The position numbers and the translations under genes were made by a program. This document shows, one piece after another, positions 16,829-26,020 of a DNA stretch of 64,000 nt. The notes under the pieces are model-generated. The model ran no database searches, was not told the origin of the DNA, and saw only the letters and a list, made by a program, of their open reading frames with translations. Location: assembly GCF_002356295.1 (NCBI RefSeq), contig NZ_AP018042.1:3318361-3382360 (forward strand). Direction: 5' to 3'. This DNA is from Labilibaculum antarcticum (lineage in GTDB: Bacteria > Bacteroidota > Bacteroidia > Bacteroidales > Marinifilaceae). Within the stretch, counting starts at the first letter, position 1; the number at the start of each line of letters is the position of its first letter.

Positions 16829-18397
16829 ATGATTTCTGAACTAGATATAGTACTCAGTCCAAGGGATGCTTCGGACGAAAAATATTACAAACCTATTTTA
16901 GCTAAAAAAATAGGCGTTACATCTGCACAGATTAACGGAATTAAAATTTTGCGAAAATCGGTAGACGCCCGACGTAGGAATATTTTAATTAATCTTAGAT
17001 TTCAAGTTGCTTGCGATGAAGAATTGCCTCAATCTGAAGATTCTCAATTCGAGTATTCTAATGTAGAAGGCAAAAAGAAAGTGATTGTTGTTGGAGCAGG
17101 ACCAGCTGGTTTGTTTGCTGCTCTTCACTTAATAGAGTTGGGATATCAGCCTATTATTCTTGAAAGAGGTAAAAGTGTGGAGGATAGAAAAAAAGATTTA
17201 GGAGAATTGCATCGAACCAGGAATGTGGATCCAGACTCAAACTATAGTTTTGGAGAAGGTGGTGCAGGAACGTTCTCCGATGGAAAATTATACACTCGTT
17301 CCAAGAAAAGGGGAGATCTTAAAAAAATACTAAAAGTGTTGCATTTTCATGGCGCACAGGATGATATCTTATTTGATGCACATCCACATATTGGCACCGA
17401 TGTTTTACCAAAAGTAATCGTTCGTATACGTGAGAACATTTTAAAAGCTGGAGGTCAGGTACATTTCTTGACTAAAGTGATTGAGTATATCTTGGAAGGT
17501 GATAAAATTTGTGGCGTTGTTACTGAAGATGGTAAGAAAATAGTCGGAGAAGGAGTAATTTTAGCCACAGGGCACTCGGCTCGTGATGTATATCGAAAGT
17601 TGGATGAACAGGGAATAGAATTAGAGGCCAAGTCATTTGCAATGGGAGTTCGAATTGAGCATTCACAGGAGCTAATTGATCAGATTCAATATCACAATCC
17701 CAATGGCAGAGGTGAGTATTTGCCCGCAGCAAGTTATAGCTTTGTTCAACAAGTTGAAGAAAGAGGTGTTTACTCTTTTTGTATGTGTCCGGGAGGCGTA
17801 ATAGTTCCGGCAGCTACAGGTGACAGGCAACAGGTTGTTAATGGAATGTCTTCTTCAAATAGAAATACAGCTTTTGCAAATGCAGGTATGGCGGTAGAGA
17901 TCAGATCTCAGGATTTAAAATCGTATCAGCAGTATGGTTCTTTGGCAGGTTTGCATTTTCAGGAAGAATTGGAAGAAAGAGCTTTTATTGAAGGAGGCGA
18001 AAATTTAACTGCTCCTGCACAGAGAATGAACGACTTTGTAAACGGACGTAAGAGCACTTCTTTGCCAAAAACCTCCTATCATCTAGGAATTGTGTCGTCT
18101 CCGATGCATGAGTGGTTGCCCGATCATATCAAATTCCGTTTGCAGGAAGCTTTTAAAGCTTTTGGACGTAAATCGAATGGTTTTCTTACTAACGAAGCCG
18201 TTATTTTGGGCGTAGAGTCAAGAACTTCATCGCCAGTTCGAATTCCGAGAGAAAGAGAAAGTTTTCAGCACATTCGAATTAAAGGATTATTTCCCTGTGG
18301 CGAAGGTGCTGGTTATGCTGGAGGAATCGTTTCTGCAGCTATGGATGGAGAGCAATGTGCAGATGCATTTAAACGTTATATGGCTCTTGAGGAATAA
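16829..18397 (+). CDS. FAD-dependent dehydrogenase, COG2509 type
   Basis: This 522-residue flavoprotein has a small N-terminal domain (about 1-75) and then the FAD-binding loop VVGAGPAGLFAALHL (about 88-102) with an acidic strand end (ILERGKSVEDRK). The NYSFGEGGAGTFSDGKLYTR block and a C-terminal PCGEGAGYAGGIVSAAMDG block, which completes the FAD site, match the uncharacterised COG2509 dehydrogenases. Reaction unknown. It follows porT by 29 bases and ends exactly where the opposing trmH gene ends, with no bases between the stop codons. Confidence 0.85.
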   Translation: MISELDIVLSPRDASDEKYYKPILAKKIGVTSAQINGIKILRKSVDARRRNILINLRFQVACDEELPQSEDSQFEYSNVEGKKKVIVVGAGPAGLFAALHLIELGYQPIILERGKSVEDRKKDLGELHRTRNVDPDSNYSFGEGGAGTFSDGKLYTRSKKRGDLKKILKVLHFHGAQDDILFDAHPHIGTDVLPKVIVRIRENILKAGGQVHFLTKVIEYILEGDKICGVVTEDGKKIVGEGVILATGHSARDVYRKLDEQGIELEAKSFAMGVRIEHSQELIDQIQYHNPNGRGEYLPAASYSFVQQVEERGVYSFCMCPGGVIVPAATGDRQQVVNGMSSSNRNTAFANAGMAVEIRSQDLKSYQQYGSLAGLHFQEELEERAFIEGGENLTAPAQRMNDFVNGRKSTSLPKTSYHLGIVSSPMHEWLPDHIKFRLQEAFKAFGRKSNGFLTNEAVILGVESRTSSPVRIPRERESFQHIRIKGLFPCGEGAGYAGGIVSAAMDGEQCADAFKRYMALEE

Positions 18398-19168
18398 TTA
18401 AAATTCTTCTCGTCTAAATTCCGAACAAATAATTGAGGTCGCAACTGATACATTTAGAGATTCAGATACAGCTTCGCCATTTGGGAAATTCGGAATGTAT
18501 AGCTTGTTTGTTACTAGCTTTTGTATGTTTTGAGAAACTCCTTTTCCTTCATTTCCCATAATAATAAATCCTTTTTTTTGAAGCTGACATTTGTAGATGA
18601 TTTCCCCTTCAAGAAAGGTCCCGTAAATGGGGAAAGAGGGAGTTTTGTATTTTAGAATTAATTCTTCAATATCTGTATAAATAACATTTACGCTTGATAT
18701 TGCACCCATTGTGGCCTGAATCACTTTCGAGTTGTAAAGATCAACGGTGTTGCGAGAACAAAATATGTGTTTAATTCCGAACCAGTCAGCAATTCGGATA
18801 ATAGTGCCTAAATTACCTGGATCCCGAACGTCATCAAGAACAAGCGATAGAGAATTTTGAATGTTGTTTTCGTCTTCAGTTTTAGATTCGATTTTGAAGA
18901 CTCCTATAACCGTTGCCGGGGTTTTTAATGAACTGATTTTTTTTATTTGATTCTCATCAGTTTCAATTCTATTGTTGATTTTTGTTTTTCTGGCGATTGA
19001 ATTACATTCTTTCCATTCTTTGGTATAAATAAGAAATTCAACTTCGGCTTTCGCTTTTATAAGATCTGATACTAATTTGTTTCCTTCTGCTACGAAAAGT
19101 TGATGCTGATCCCTGTATTTTTTTTGTTGAAGGCTGGTTATCAGTTTAATTTGGTTTTTTGATAGCAC
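18398..19168 (-). CDS. TrmH/SpoU-family RNA 2'-O-methyltransferase
   Basis: This 256-residue protein starts with GTG. An N-terminal substrate-binding domain (about 1-95, with the typical KYRDQHQLFVAEGNKLV start) precedes the SPOUT methyltransferase domain. The three SPOUT motifs are visible: LDDVRDPGNLGTIIRIAD, MGNEGKGVS and PNFPNGEAVSESLNVSVA. The SAM-binding trefoil knot and the catalytic Arg in motif 1 are intact, so it should methylate rRNA or tRNA; the target is not predictable. This gene normally sits between porT and tamL in Bacteroidota; here it is on the opposite strand to both. Confidence 0.92.
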   Translation of the reverse strand: MLSKNQIKLITSLQQKKYRDQHQLFVAEGNKLVSDLIKAKAEVEFLIYTKEWKECNSIARKTKINNRIETDENQIKKISSLKTPATVIGVFKIESKTEDENNIQNSLSLVLDDVRDPGNLGTIIRIADWFGIKHIFCSRNTVDLYNSKVIQATMGAISSVNVIYTDIEELILKYKTPSFPIYGTFLEGEIIYKCQLQKKGFIIMGNEGKGVSQNIQKLVTNKLYIPNFPNGEAVSESLNVSVATSIICSEFRREEF

Positions 19169-19277
19169 GATAATTATTTTGAGATTTTATAATTTTAAAG
19201 GCCTCTAAAGCCAAGAATATATCATTGAAGTTAAGTATCTTTGTCGTGTTTTAAACTGAATAATACTTATATTATAC

Positions 19278-21671
19278 TTGAAATCTTACGAGAAATACAA
19301 AAGTAGTTATAATTTCCCTATTTTATTTTTTTTAGCAAGCTTGCTTTTTGGTTTAGGAGCTTGTTCTACTACAAAATATGTTGGTGAAGGTAAATATCTA
19401 TTAAATAAGGTTGTTGTCCATTCGGATGACAAATCCATTGCGACAGGTGAATTGAAACGCAATGTAAAGCAAACTCCAAATTTAAAGATTCTAGGGATAT
19501 GGAAATTTCACTTGGGATTGTATAATTTATCTGGCAAGGACAAAGAAAAAGGATTCAATAAATGGTTAAGACGAATCGGAGAAGAACCAATTATTTATGA
19601 GGATTTTCAAACCAAGCGTTCCTTAAGGCAATTGGAAATTTACCTGCAGAAAAAAGGTTATTTTAACGCTGAGGTTCGAGATTCTGTAAGTCTGAAAAGA
19701 AAGAAAGCCAAAGTTTATTATTTCATAAAATCTAAAGAACCTTATCGTTATAGAAATGTTTACCGGGGAATAAATGAGTTGCCTTATAACTTTCTTTCTC
19801 CTTTTCAAGAGAAGGGAGAGATGTCTGACTCAACTCAGATTCGTCAATATATTGTTTCTGATGGAAGTAATTCAGATATCCAATTAGGTGATAAAGTAGA
19901 TTCAGACGTTTTGAATAAAGAGAGGATCCGAATTTCAAAATTACTTAAGAATCAAGGTTACTTTAATTTTTCCAGAGAGTATATTCATTTCATTATGGAT
20001 AGCACTAAGAAGGACAATCAAATGGATGTTTTTGTGGGTATTAAAACGCCTATTGATAGTAATTCAATAAAAAAGTGCCGAATCAACAAAGTATCCATAT
20101 TTACCGGATACGATCCCAAATCATTGATGATAGATGATCAGGAGTATTTGAGGGATTTGGATACCATTCAGCACGAAGGAGTTAATTTTATTTACAAGGA
20201 AAAGATCAAAATTAAGCCTAGTGTAATATTGTCTTCAATCTTGATTCGTAAAGATCAACTCTATAGTTTAAAATCAGTAGAACAAACATATAGCCGTCTA
20301 CAATCTTTGAGTCAATTCAAGTTCGTTAATGTGAAATTTGAAGAGGATTTGGATTCTAATAACGAGGAACTTGGTCGCTTAAATTGTATCATTCAATTAA
20401 CGCCTCTTGACCGGCAGTCTTATTCCGTGGAATTTGAAGGAACTAATTCCTCAGGGAATATTGGTTTTGCGGGAAATTTGAATTATCAGCATAAGAATTT
20501 ATTTGGAGGAGCTGAAATTTTTGATCTGCAGTTTTCAACAGCAAAAGAAACTTTAAAATCGAATGAACAAACCGATTTTAGCTCGAGTGAATATGGTATT
20601 GAATCAAAAGTAAGTATTCCTAAATTTCTGTTACCTCTATTTAGTGCGGAGAAATTTATAAAATCCTACAATCCTAAAACAGTGTTTTCTTTGTCGTATA
20701 ATTTTCAAGAACGACCTGATTATACCCGAACAATTGCTGATGCTAGTTTTGGTTACGTTTGGAAGTCTTCCAAATACATAAGTCACACACTTAATTTGGT
20801 GGAGCTGAATTTTGTTGATGTTAAAAACCTAAGTGCCGATTTTCTGTCATCAATAAATAATTTATACATAAAAAATTCATTTACTGATCACGTAGTTGCT
20901 ACCAGTCGATATTCATTGACATATAATGATCAGAATATTAACAGACCTGGTGATTATAATTACCTCAGATTTAATTTTGAGACTGCAGGAAATAGTTTTA
21001 ATGGATTAAATAAGTTAATTGGTCGAAATAAAAAAACTGATTTTAATGATGATGGTGAGGTTGAAGGTACATACTATGACTTCCTTGGAATTCGTTTTGC
21101 TCAATACTTAAAAGGTGATATTGAATATCGGTTTAGCCACCATATTAATAAGGCCAATACAATGGTTTACCGGGTTTTTATGGGGGCTGGTTTGCCTTAT
21201 GGAAACTTAGAGGTATTACCATTTGAAAAGAGTTATTTTTCAGGTGGAGCAAATGGTATAAGAGCATGGCAAGTGCGCTCATTGGGGCCAGGATCTTATT
21301 TCTCAGATGATCCGGCAATTTATCCAAACAATTCGGCCGATTTAAAATTCGAAGCCAATTTGGAATATCGTTTTAAGTTATTTTGGGTTTTGGAAGGTGC
21401 CTTATTTTTAGATGCTGGTAATATTTGGGCGATTTCTAAGAAAGATGATCGTGATGGAGCCGATTTTAAATTTAATAGGTTTTATAAAGAAATTGCCTTG
21501 GGAACAGGTTATGGAACTCGTATAGATTTGAATTTTATTCTTTTCCGTATTGATTTAGGCTTGAAGTTACATGACCCTTCTTTGGAATCCGGGCAAAGAT
21601 GGATCATTACTCACCGTCCATTTAAATTGAGTCAATTAACCTTTAATATTGGAATTGGATATCCTTTTTAA
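19278..21671 (+). CDS. tamL: TamL-like Omp85 lipoprotein (BamA/TamA family)
   Basis: This 797-residue protein starts at TTG, chosen because the signal begins there and ends in lipobox GLGAC (Cys29). POTRA-like domains cover about 35-400 (for example RQLEIYLQKKGYFNAEVRD), and the Omp85 barrel covers about 405-797 with the GGANGIRAWQVRSLGPGSY segment near 660 in place of the RGF loop. A lipidated N-terminus is the defining feature of TamL, the Bacteroidota counterpart of TamA in outer-membrane assembly. A TATCTTTG -7 box lies 34 bases upstream. The usual partner TamB is not in this window. Confidence 0.88.
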   Translation: MKSYEKYKSSYNFPILFFLASLLFGLGACSTTKYVGEGKYLLNKVVVHSDDKSIATGELKRNVKQTPNLKILGIWKFHLGLYNLSGKDKEKGFNKWLRRIGEEPIIYEDFQTKRSLRQLEIYLQKKGYFNAEVRDSVSLKRKKAKVYYFIKSKEPYRYRNVYRGINELPYNFLSPFQEKGEMSDSTQIRQYIVSDGSNSDIQLGDKVDSDVLNKERIRISKLLKNQGYFNFSREYIHFIMDSTKKDNQMDVFVGIKTPIDSNSIKKCRINKVSIFTGYDPKSLMIDDQEYLRDLDTIQHEGVNFIYKEKIKIKPSVILSSILIRKDQLYSLKSVEQTYSRLQSLSQFKFVNVKFEEDLDSNNEELGRLNCIIQLTPLDRQSYSVEFEGTNSSGNIGFAGNLNYQHKNLFGGAEIFDLQFSTAKETLKSNEQTDFSSSEYGIESKVSIPKFLLPLFSAEKFIKSYNPKTVFSLSYNFQERPDYTRTIADASFGYVWKSSKYISHTLNLVELNFVDVKNLSADFLSSINNLYIKNSFTDHVVATSRYSLTYNDQNINRPGDYNYLRFNFETAGNSFNGLNKLIGRNKKTDFNDDGEVEGTYYDFLGIRFAQYLKGDIEYRFSHHINKANTMVYRVFMGAGLPYGNLEVLPFEKSYFSGGANGIRAWQVRSLGPGSYFSDDPAIYPNNSADLKFEANLEYRFKLFWVLEGALFLDAGNIWAISKKDDRDGADFKFNRFYKEIALGTGYGTRIDLNFILFRIDLGLKLHDPSLESGQRWIITHRPFKLSQLTFNIGIGYPF

Positions 21672-21800
21672 ATCGCATTCGTTTGCGTGATTTTCTTATA
21701 TCTAAAACAGTGCAAAATATATAATTTCTTTTTAACTTCGTAGGCAAATTGACTTTACAAGCGATTTTAATTTAGAACTATCCGATAAAAACATATTATT

Positions 21801-22877
21801 ATGAAAAGAGTATTAGATGTAGTTAAACCAGGTGTTGTAACTGGAAAAGACGTGCAAAAATTATTTCAAATTGCTAAAGAAGAAGGATTTGCTATTCCTG
21901 CTGTAAATGTTACTGGGACTAACTCAATTAATGCTGCTCTTGAGGCTGCACATGAAGTTAATTCACCAATCATTATTCAGTTTTCAAATGGTGGTGCTTC
22001 ATTTTTTGCTGGAAAAGGAATTACTGCTGAAGGACAAGGTGCCGCTATTATTGGTGGTGTTGCTGGTGCTAAATACATTCATGCTGTAGCAGAACATTAT
22101 GGCATTCCAGTTATTTTGCACACTGATCATGCAGCTAAAAAATTACTTCCTTGGATCGATGGTTTATTGGATGCAGGAGAAGAATTTTTCGCACAAACAG
22201 GAAAACCGTTGTTTAGCTCGCACATGTTGGATTTATCTGAAGAGCCTTTAGAGGAGAATATTGGAACTTGTGCTAAGTATCTAGAGCGTATGGCTAAAAT
22301 GGGCATGACTCTCGAAATTGAATTAGGTTGCACAGGTGGAGAAGAAGATGGTGTTGATAATTCAGATATGGATAACTCATTACTATATACACAACCTGAA
22401 GATGTAGCTTTAGCTTACGAAACTTTATTGAAAGTTTCTTCTAGTTTTACTATTGCCGCTTCATTTGGTAATGTTCATGGTGTTTATAAGCCAGGGAATG
22501 TAGTTTTGACTCCAAAAATTCTATTGAATTCTCAATCGTTTATTTCTGAGAAATATGGCGTAGCAAAAAATACAGTTGATTTTGTTTTTCATGGTGGATC
22601 AGGTTCAAGTGTTGAAGAAATTCGCGAAGCAATCTCTTATGGAGTTATTAAAATGAATATCGATACTGATACTCAGTGGGCATGTTGGGATGGTATCCGT
22701 GCTTTCGAAGCTAAGAACCATGACTACCTACAAGGTCAAATTGGTAATCCTGAAGGAGATGATAAGCCAAATAAGAAATTTTACGATCCTCGTGTATGGT
22801 TACGTGCAAGTGAGGTTTCTATGAAAAATCGTTTGGTTAAAGCTTTCCAAGATTTAAATGGCGTAGGACGTAACTAA
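21801..22877 (+). CDS. fbaA: class II fructose-bisphosphate aldolase
   Basis: This 358-residue zinc aldolase cleaves fructose-1,6-bisphosphate into DHAP and GAP. The landmarks are IPAVNVTGTNSINAALEAA near the start, the zinc-binding HTDHAAKKLLPW, LEIELGCTGGEEDGVDN in the catalytic centre, and HGGSGSS with NIDTDTQWA near the C-terminus. The length and the presence of the GGEEDGVD loop fit the class IIA enzymes of the E. coli FbaA type. It has its own terminator and is probably monocistronic. Confidence 0.97.
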   Translation: MKRVLDVVKPGVVTGKDVQKLFQIAKEEGFAIPAVNVTGTNSINAALEAAHEVNSPIIIQFSNGGASFFAGKGITAEGQGAAIIGGVAGAKYIHAVAEHYGIPVILHTDHAAKKLLPWIDGLLDAGEEFFAQTGKPLFSSHMLDLSEEPLEENIGTCAKYLERMAKMGMTLEIELGCTGGEEDGVDNSDMDNSLLYTQPEDVALAYETLLKVSSSFTIAASFGNVHGVYKPGNVVLTPKILLNSQSFISEKYGVAKNTVDFVFHGGSGSSVEEIREAISYGVIKMNIDTDTQWACWDGIRAFEAKNHDYLQGQIGNPEGDDKPNKKFYDPRVWLRASEVSMKNRLVKAFQDLNGVGRN

Positions 22878-22902
22878 GTTTTCGTTCTCTCAAGATAATT
22901 GT

Positions 22903-22929
22903 AAACCCGGATTTTTTCCGGGTTTTTTT
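22903..22929 (+). terminator. terminator of fbaA
   Basis: aaacccgga pairs with tccgggttt around a T5 loop and continues into a T-run, 25 bases past the aldolase stop codon. Confidence 0.9.
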
Positions 22930-22930
22930 G

Positions 22931-22964
22931 TTTGCAATGATTCTAAAAATCAACCGTATTTTTG
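22931..22964 (+). promoter_or_regulatory. promoter of the NSS transporter gene
   Basis: TTTG (22931-22934) and TATTTTTG (22957-22964) match the Bacteroidota -33 and -7 elements, with a 22-base spacer that is slightly longer than ideal. The start codon is at 23042, so the leader would be about 70 bases. Confidence 0.45.
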
Positions 22965-23041
22965 AATTTGGACTTAAATTTAGCAAATTTAGGAAATTTA
23001 GGATTCCTCGAATTAGTCTACGGGCAATTATATAGTAACAA

Positions 23042-24409
23042 ATGGATAAAAATAAGCTACCCTCTCGCGATGTGTTTTCAAGTAAATTTGGTGTAATTGC
23101 GGCAGCGGCAGGTTCTGCTGTTGGTTTGGGGAATATCTGGAAGTTTCCCTATATCACTGGCGTGTATGGTGGTGCCGCATTTTTATTTGTGTATTTAGGA
23201 TTCATAGCACTTATAGGGTTGCCCATAATGCTTTCTGAATTCTATATTGGACGTAAATCAAGAAAGAATGTTTTTGGAGCATTTAAATATTTGGCTCCAG
23301 GATCACCATGGAAATTTGTTGGAGTGTTAGGTGTTTCAGCCGCATTTATGATTTTAGCCTTTTATGGTGTTGTTGCGGGTTGGAGTATCGATTACATTAT
23401 TAAAGCAGTAACGGACAGTTTTGCAGCCAAGAGTCCGGATGAGATGGAGTCTATGTTTTTTAATTTTATTGAGAGTCCGATTTCTCCAATATTATATCAG
23501 CTCTTATTTATGGTGATGACTATGGCAATTGTCATTATTGGAGTAAAAGATGGAATTGAAAAATATGCAAAGTTTTTAATGCCTTTACTTGTAGTGATAA
23601 TCATAGTGCTTTGTGTAAGATCAGTCACTCTGGATGGCGCATCGGAAGGACTAAAGTTTCTTTTCTACCCTGATTTTTCGAAACTGACACCGGATGGAAT
23701 CTTGAGTGCTTTGGGACATGCTTTTTTTTCCCTAAGCCTGGGTATGGGAACATTGGTAACCTATGGATCTTATATTGATGATACGAATAATTTGACTAAA
23801 ACTGCCGTGCAGGTCACTATTGCAGATACTGCAATTGCTATGTTGGCGGGAATAGCCATTTTCCCTGCAGTCTTTGCCTTTGGGATTGAGCCCAGTAGCG
23901 GTCCCGGTCTTGTGTTCATTACATTACCCAATGTTTTTCAACAAATGCCGGGTGGCTTTTTCTTTTCAATACTCTTCTTTGTATTGTTGACCGTTGCGGC
24001 TCTAACTTCATCAATATCCATACTGGAAGTTGTGGTGGCATATTTTCGGGAGGAGCTTAATCTAAAAAGAAATTTTGCAACTATTTTGGCCACCATAATG
24101 ATCTCAGTAATTGGTGTGTTTTGTTCCTTGTCGATGGGGATGTTAAAAGAGTATACAATATTTGGATTAAACTTTTTTGATTTGCTTGACTGGATTTCAG
24201 CAAACCTATTGCTTCCTCTTGGCGGCTTGTTTATTTCCTTGTTTGTTGGATGGTATCTTGGTCGAAAGAAAATAGAGGAGGAGTTATTAAAGGGATCAAA
24301 GGTTGTTGGGTGGCTGGTTACTATTTTTATGTTTCTGGTAAAGGTTGTTGCTCCAACGGCCATTGCAATTGTATTTCTTCACGGACTGGGAGTATTTAAT
24401 TTTGTATAG
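23042..24409 (+). CDS. sodium-dependent transporter, NSS (SNF) family
   Basis: This 455-residue inner-membrane protein has about 11-12 hydrophobic helices. The first carries the family signature AAAAGSAVGLGNIWKFPYI (sodium and substrate site), followed by GGAAFLFVYL and the LPIMLSEFYIGR helix-2 motif. Helix 6 has FFSLSLGMGTLVTYGSYI. These match LeuT-fold neurotransmitter:sodium symporter homologues, which import amino acids or related amines with Na+. The substrate cannot be fixed from sequence. It is followed after only 63 bases by the helix-hairpin-helix gene, which has its own promoter. Confidence 0.94.
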   Translation: MDKNKLPSRDVFSSKFGVIAAAAGSAVGLGNIWKFPYITGVYGGAAFLFVYLGFIALIGLPIMLSEFYIGRKSRKNVFGAFKYLAPGSPWKFVGVLGVSAAFMILAFYGVVAGWSIDYIIKAVTDSFAAKSPDEMESMFFNFIESPISPILYQLLFMVMTMAIVIIGVKDGIEKYAKFLMPLLVVIIIVLCVRSVTLDGASEGLKFLFYPDFSKLTPDGILSALGHAFFSLSLGMGTLVTYGSYIDDTNNLTKTAVQVTIADTAIAMLAGIAIFPAVFAFGIEPSSGPGLVFITLPNVFQQMPGGFFFSILFFVLLTVAALTSSISILEVVVAYFREELNLKRNFATILATIMISVIGVFCSLSMGMLKEYTIFGLNFFDLLDWISANLLLPLGGLFISLFVGWYLGRKKIEEELLKGSKVVGWLVTIFMFLVKVVAPTAIAIVFLHGLGVFNFV

Positions 24410-24440
24410 TTGTCATAATTTCGTAATATTGTTAAGTTTG
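24410..24440 (+). promoter_or_regulatory. promoter of the helix-hairpin-helix gene
   Basis: TTG at 24410-24412 directly follows the stop codon of the transporter gene. After a 20-base spacer comes TAAGTTTG (24433-24440), an exact TAnnTTTG match. The start codon is at 24473. Confidence 0.6.
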
Positions 24441-24472
24441 AATTAGTTGCGTAATCTCACTTTTCAATAAGG

Positions 24473-25576
24473 ATGAATCTTAAACACTTTTTTAGAGAAT
24501 ATTTTTCTTATACTGCTTCTGAGAAGAAAGGCTTATTGGTATTGGTCTCTTTGTTACTGATGTTATACCTATTGCCTATTATCTACCAACGAAAAGAAAC
24601 ATCAGAGGGCATAATTAATCAGGAAAAACAAAAGCAAATAGATAGTCTTATTTCTTCAATTGAAAATAGAGCAGAAATTAAGAAGGCTAAAATTCAGCTT
24701 GGTGAATTAGATTTTTTCGATCCAAATAAAGTTGATGAAAATGAATTGCTTCGCATTGGCTTTACTTCTTATCAAGCTAATAATCTGATTAAATTCAGAA
24801 ATAAAGGGGGACGATTTAAAAAGAAAAAGGATATCCTGCAAATTTACGGGGTCAATCAAACCGATTTTGATCGATTAAGCAATTATATTATGATTCCTAT
24901 TGCTGAAACGCCTGAGAAAAAGAGGAAAAGGATTGTAAAGAGAGAGTATAAGCTATTCTCTTTCGATCCAAATATTATTTCCTTTAAGGAATGGGATAGT
25001 CTGGGGGTGGAAGACGAAATAAGTAATCGCATAATAAAATATCTTGCGTCTGGGGGGCAATTTAAAAGGGCGAGCGATTTGTATAAAATTTATGGATTTG
25101 ATTCGATTAAAATAACACAACTCATACCCTACGTAAAGATAATGAAGAGGTTTAAGCAAGGTTTATCGAAAGAACAACTATTTGTTCCGCTAAACACTTC
25201 TGATACCACACAGCTGAAGCAATTGCCGGGAATTGGGTCTGTATTTTCTGCTCGAATTGTTAAGTATCGAGATTTGTTGGGTGGCTTTGTTTCAAAAGAT
25301 CAAATATTGGAGGTTTATGGTATTTCAAAAGAAAAATTCATTAGTATTTCACCAATGCTTGTTCTCGATTCTATTCCTGTTCGAAGGATTAAATTGAATT
25401 CGTATAACGCTGCAAAATTGAGAAAACATCCATACATCAGTTTTCGAATGGGAGATGATATCGTAAGATTTCGAGATCGAAATGGCCAATTTAGCTCCGT
25501 TGATCAGTTACGTGGTCACAAAATTGTTCCTGATTCGATATTTATTAAATTAGTTCCTTATTTGGATTTAAAATAG
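24473..25576 (+). CDS. membrane-anchored protein with four helix-hairpin-helix (ComEA-like) motifs
   Basis: This 367-residue protein has one N-terminal membrane helix (about 19-40) and then four helix-hairpin-helix units of the form 'hydrophobic-G-x-x-x-A-x-x-I-hydrophobic-x-[YF]R-x-x-x-G-x-[FY]'. Clear ones are GFTSYQANNLIKFRNKGGRF, the unit ending ASGGQF, the LPGIGSVFSARIVKYRDLLG unit and the unit ending RDRNGQF. This motif binds DNA backbone in ComEA, the competence DNA receptor. Relatives are widespread in Bacteroidota and usually untested. A role in DNA binding at the cell surface is inference. Confidence 0.85.
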   Translation: MNLKHFFREYFSYTASEKKGLLVLVSLLLMLYLLPIIYQRKETSEGIINQEKQKQIDSLISSIENRAEIKKAKIQLGELDFFDPNKVDENELLRIGFTSYQANNLIKFRNKGGRFKKKKDILQIYGVNQTDFDRLSNYIMIPIAETPEKKRKRIVKREYKLFSFDPNIISFKEWDSLGVEDEISNRIIKYLASGGQFKRASDLYKIYGFDSIKITQLIPYVKIMKRFKQGLSKEQLFVPLNTSDTTQLKQLPGIGSVFSARIVKYRDLLGGFVSKDQILEVYGISKEKFISISPMLVLDSIPVRRIKLNSYNAAKLRKHPYISFRMGDDIVRFRDRNGQFSSVDQLRGHKIVPDSIFIKLVPYLDLK

Positions 25577-25686
25577 AAAGTTGGCTAGAAGCTAAGAAAG
25601 CATTGGTAATTTCTTATCTTTGTGCTCTCATTCATGACCGTAATTTCCTTGTTTGAAGTAAAATTGTATACTTTTCTTCAAATATA

Positions 25687-25718
25687 TTTGAATTATAGTG
25701 AATGAATTGATAAATTTG
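25687..25718 (+). promoter_or_regulatory. promoter of rpsU
   Basis: TTTG (25687-25690), a 20-base spacer and TAAATTTG (25711-25718) form one of the best consensus promoters in the window. The predicted start is near 25725, about 35 bases before the rpsU ATG. Confidence 0.7.
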
Positions 25719-25758
25719 CGGCTCAGTAATGAAAAATTAATATTAAAAGAAGAAAATT

Positions 25759-25950
25759 ATGATTATTATTCCTATGAAAGAAGGCGAAAATATTGAAAGA
25801 GCCTTAAAAAAATTCAAAAGAAAATTCGAAAAGACTGGAGTAATCAAAGAACTTAGATCAAGAAAGGATTATACTAAGCCATCTGTAAAGAAAAGAGTTG
25901 AAAAGTTACATGCTATCTACGTTCAGAATATGCAAGAGAACGAAGATTAA
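25759..25950 (+). CDS. rpsU: 30S ribosomal protein S21
   Basis: This 63-residue basic protein matches bS21: it starts MIIIPMKEGENIERALKKFKR, has the conserved FEKTGVIKELRSRK centre, and ends in a lysine/arginine-rich helix. It is a late-assembling small-subunit protein near the anti-Shine-Dalgarno end of 16S rRNA. In Bacteroidota rpsU commonly precedes a Xer recombinase and the hibernation factor gene, as here. It has its own consensus promoter. Confidence 0.96.
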   Translation: MIIIPMKEGENIERALKKFKRKFEKTGVIKELRSRKDYTKPSVKKRVEKLHAIYVQNMQENED

Positions 25951-26020
25951 TTTTTTTAATTCCTTGATATCTTAATTTTTCGTATCTTGGATTATCCTGT
26001 GGGATAAATATCCTGGATGT

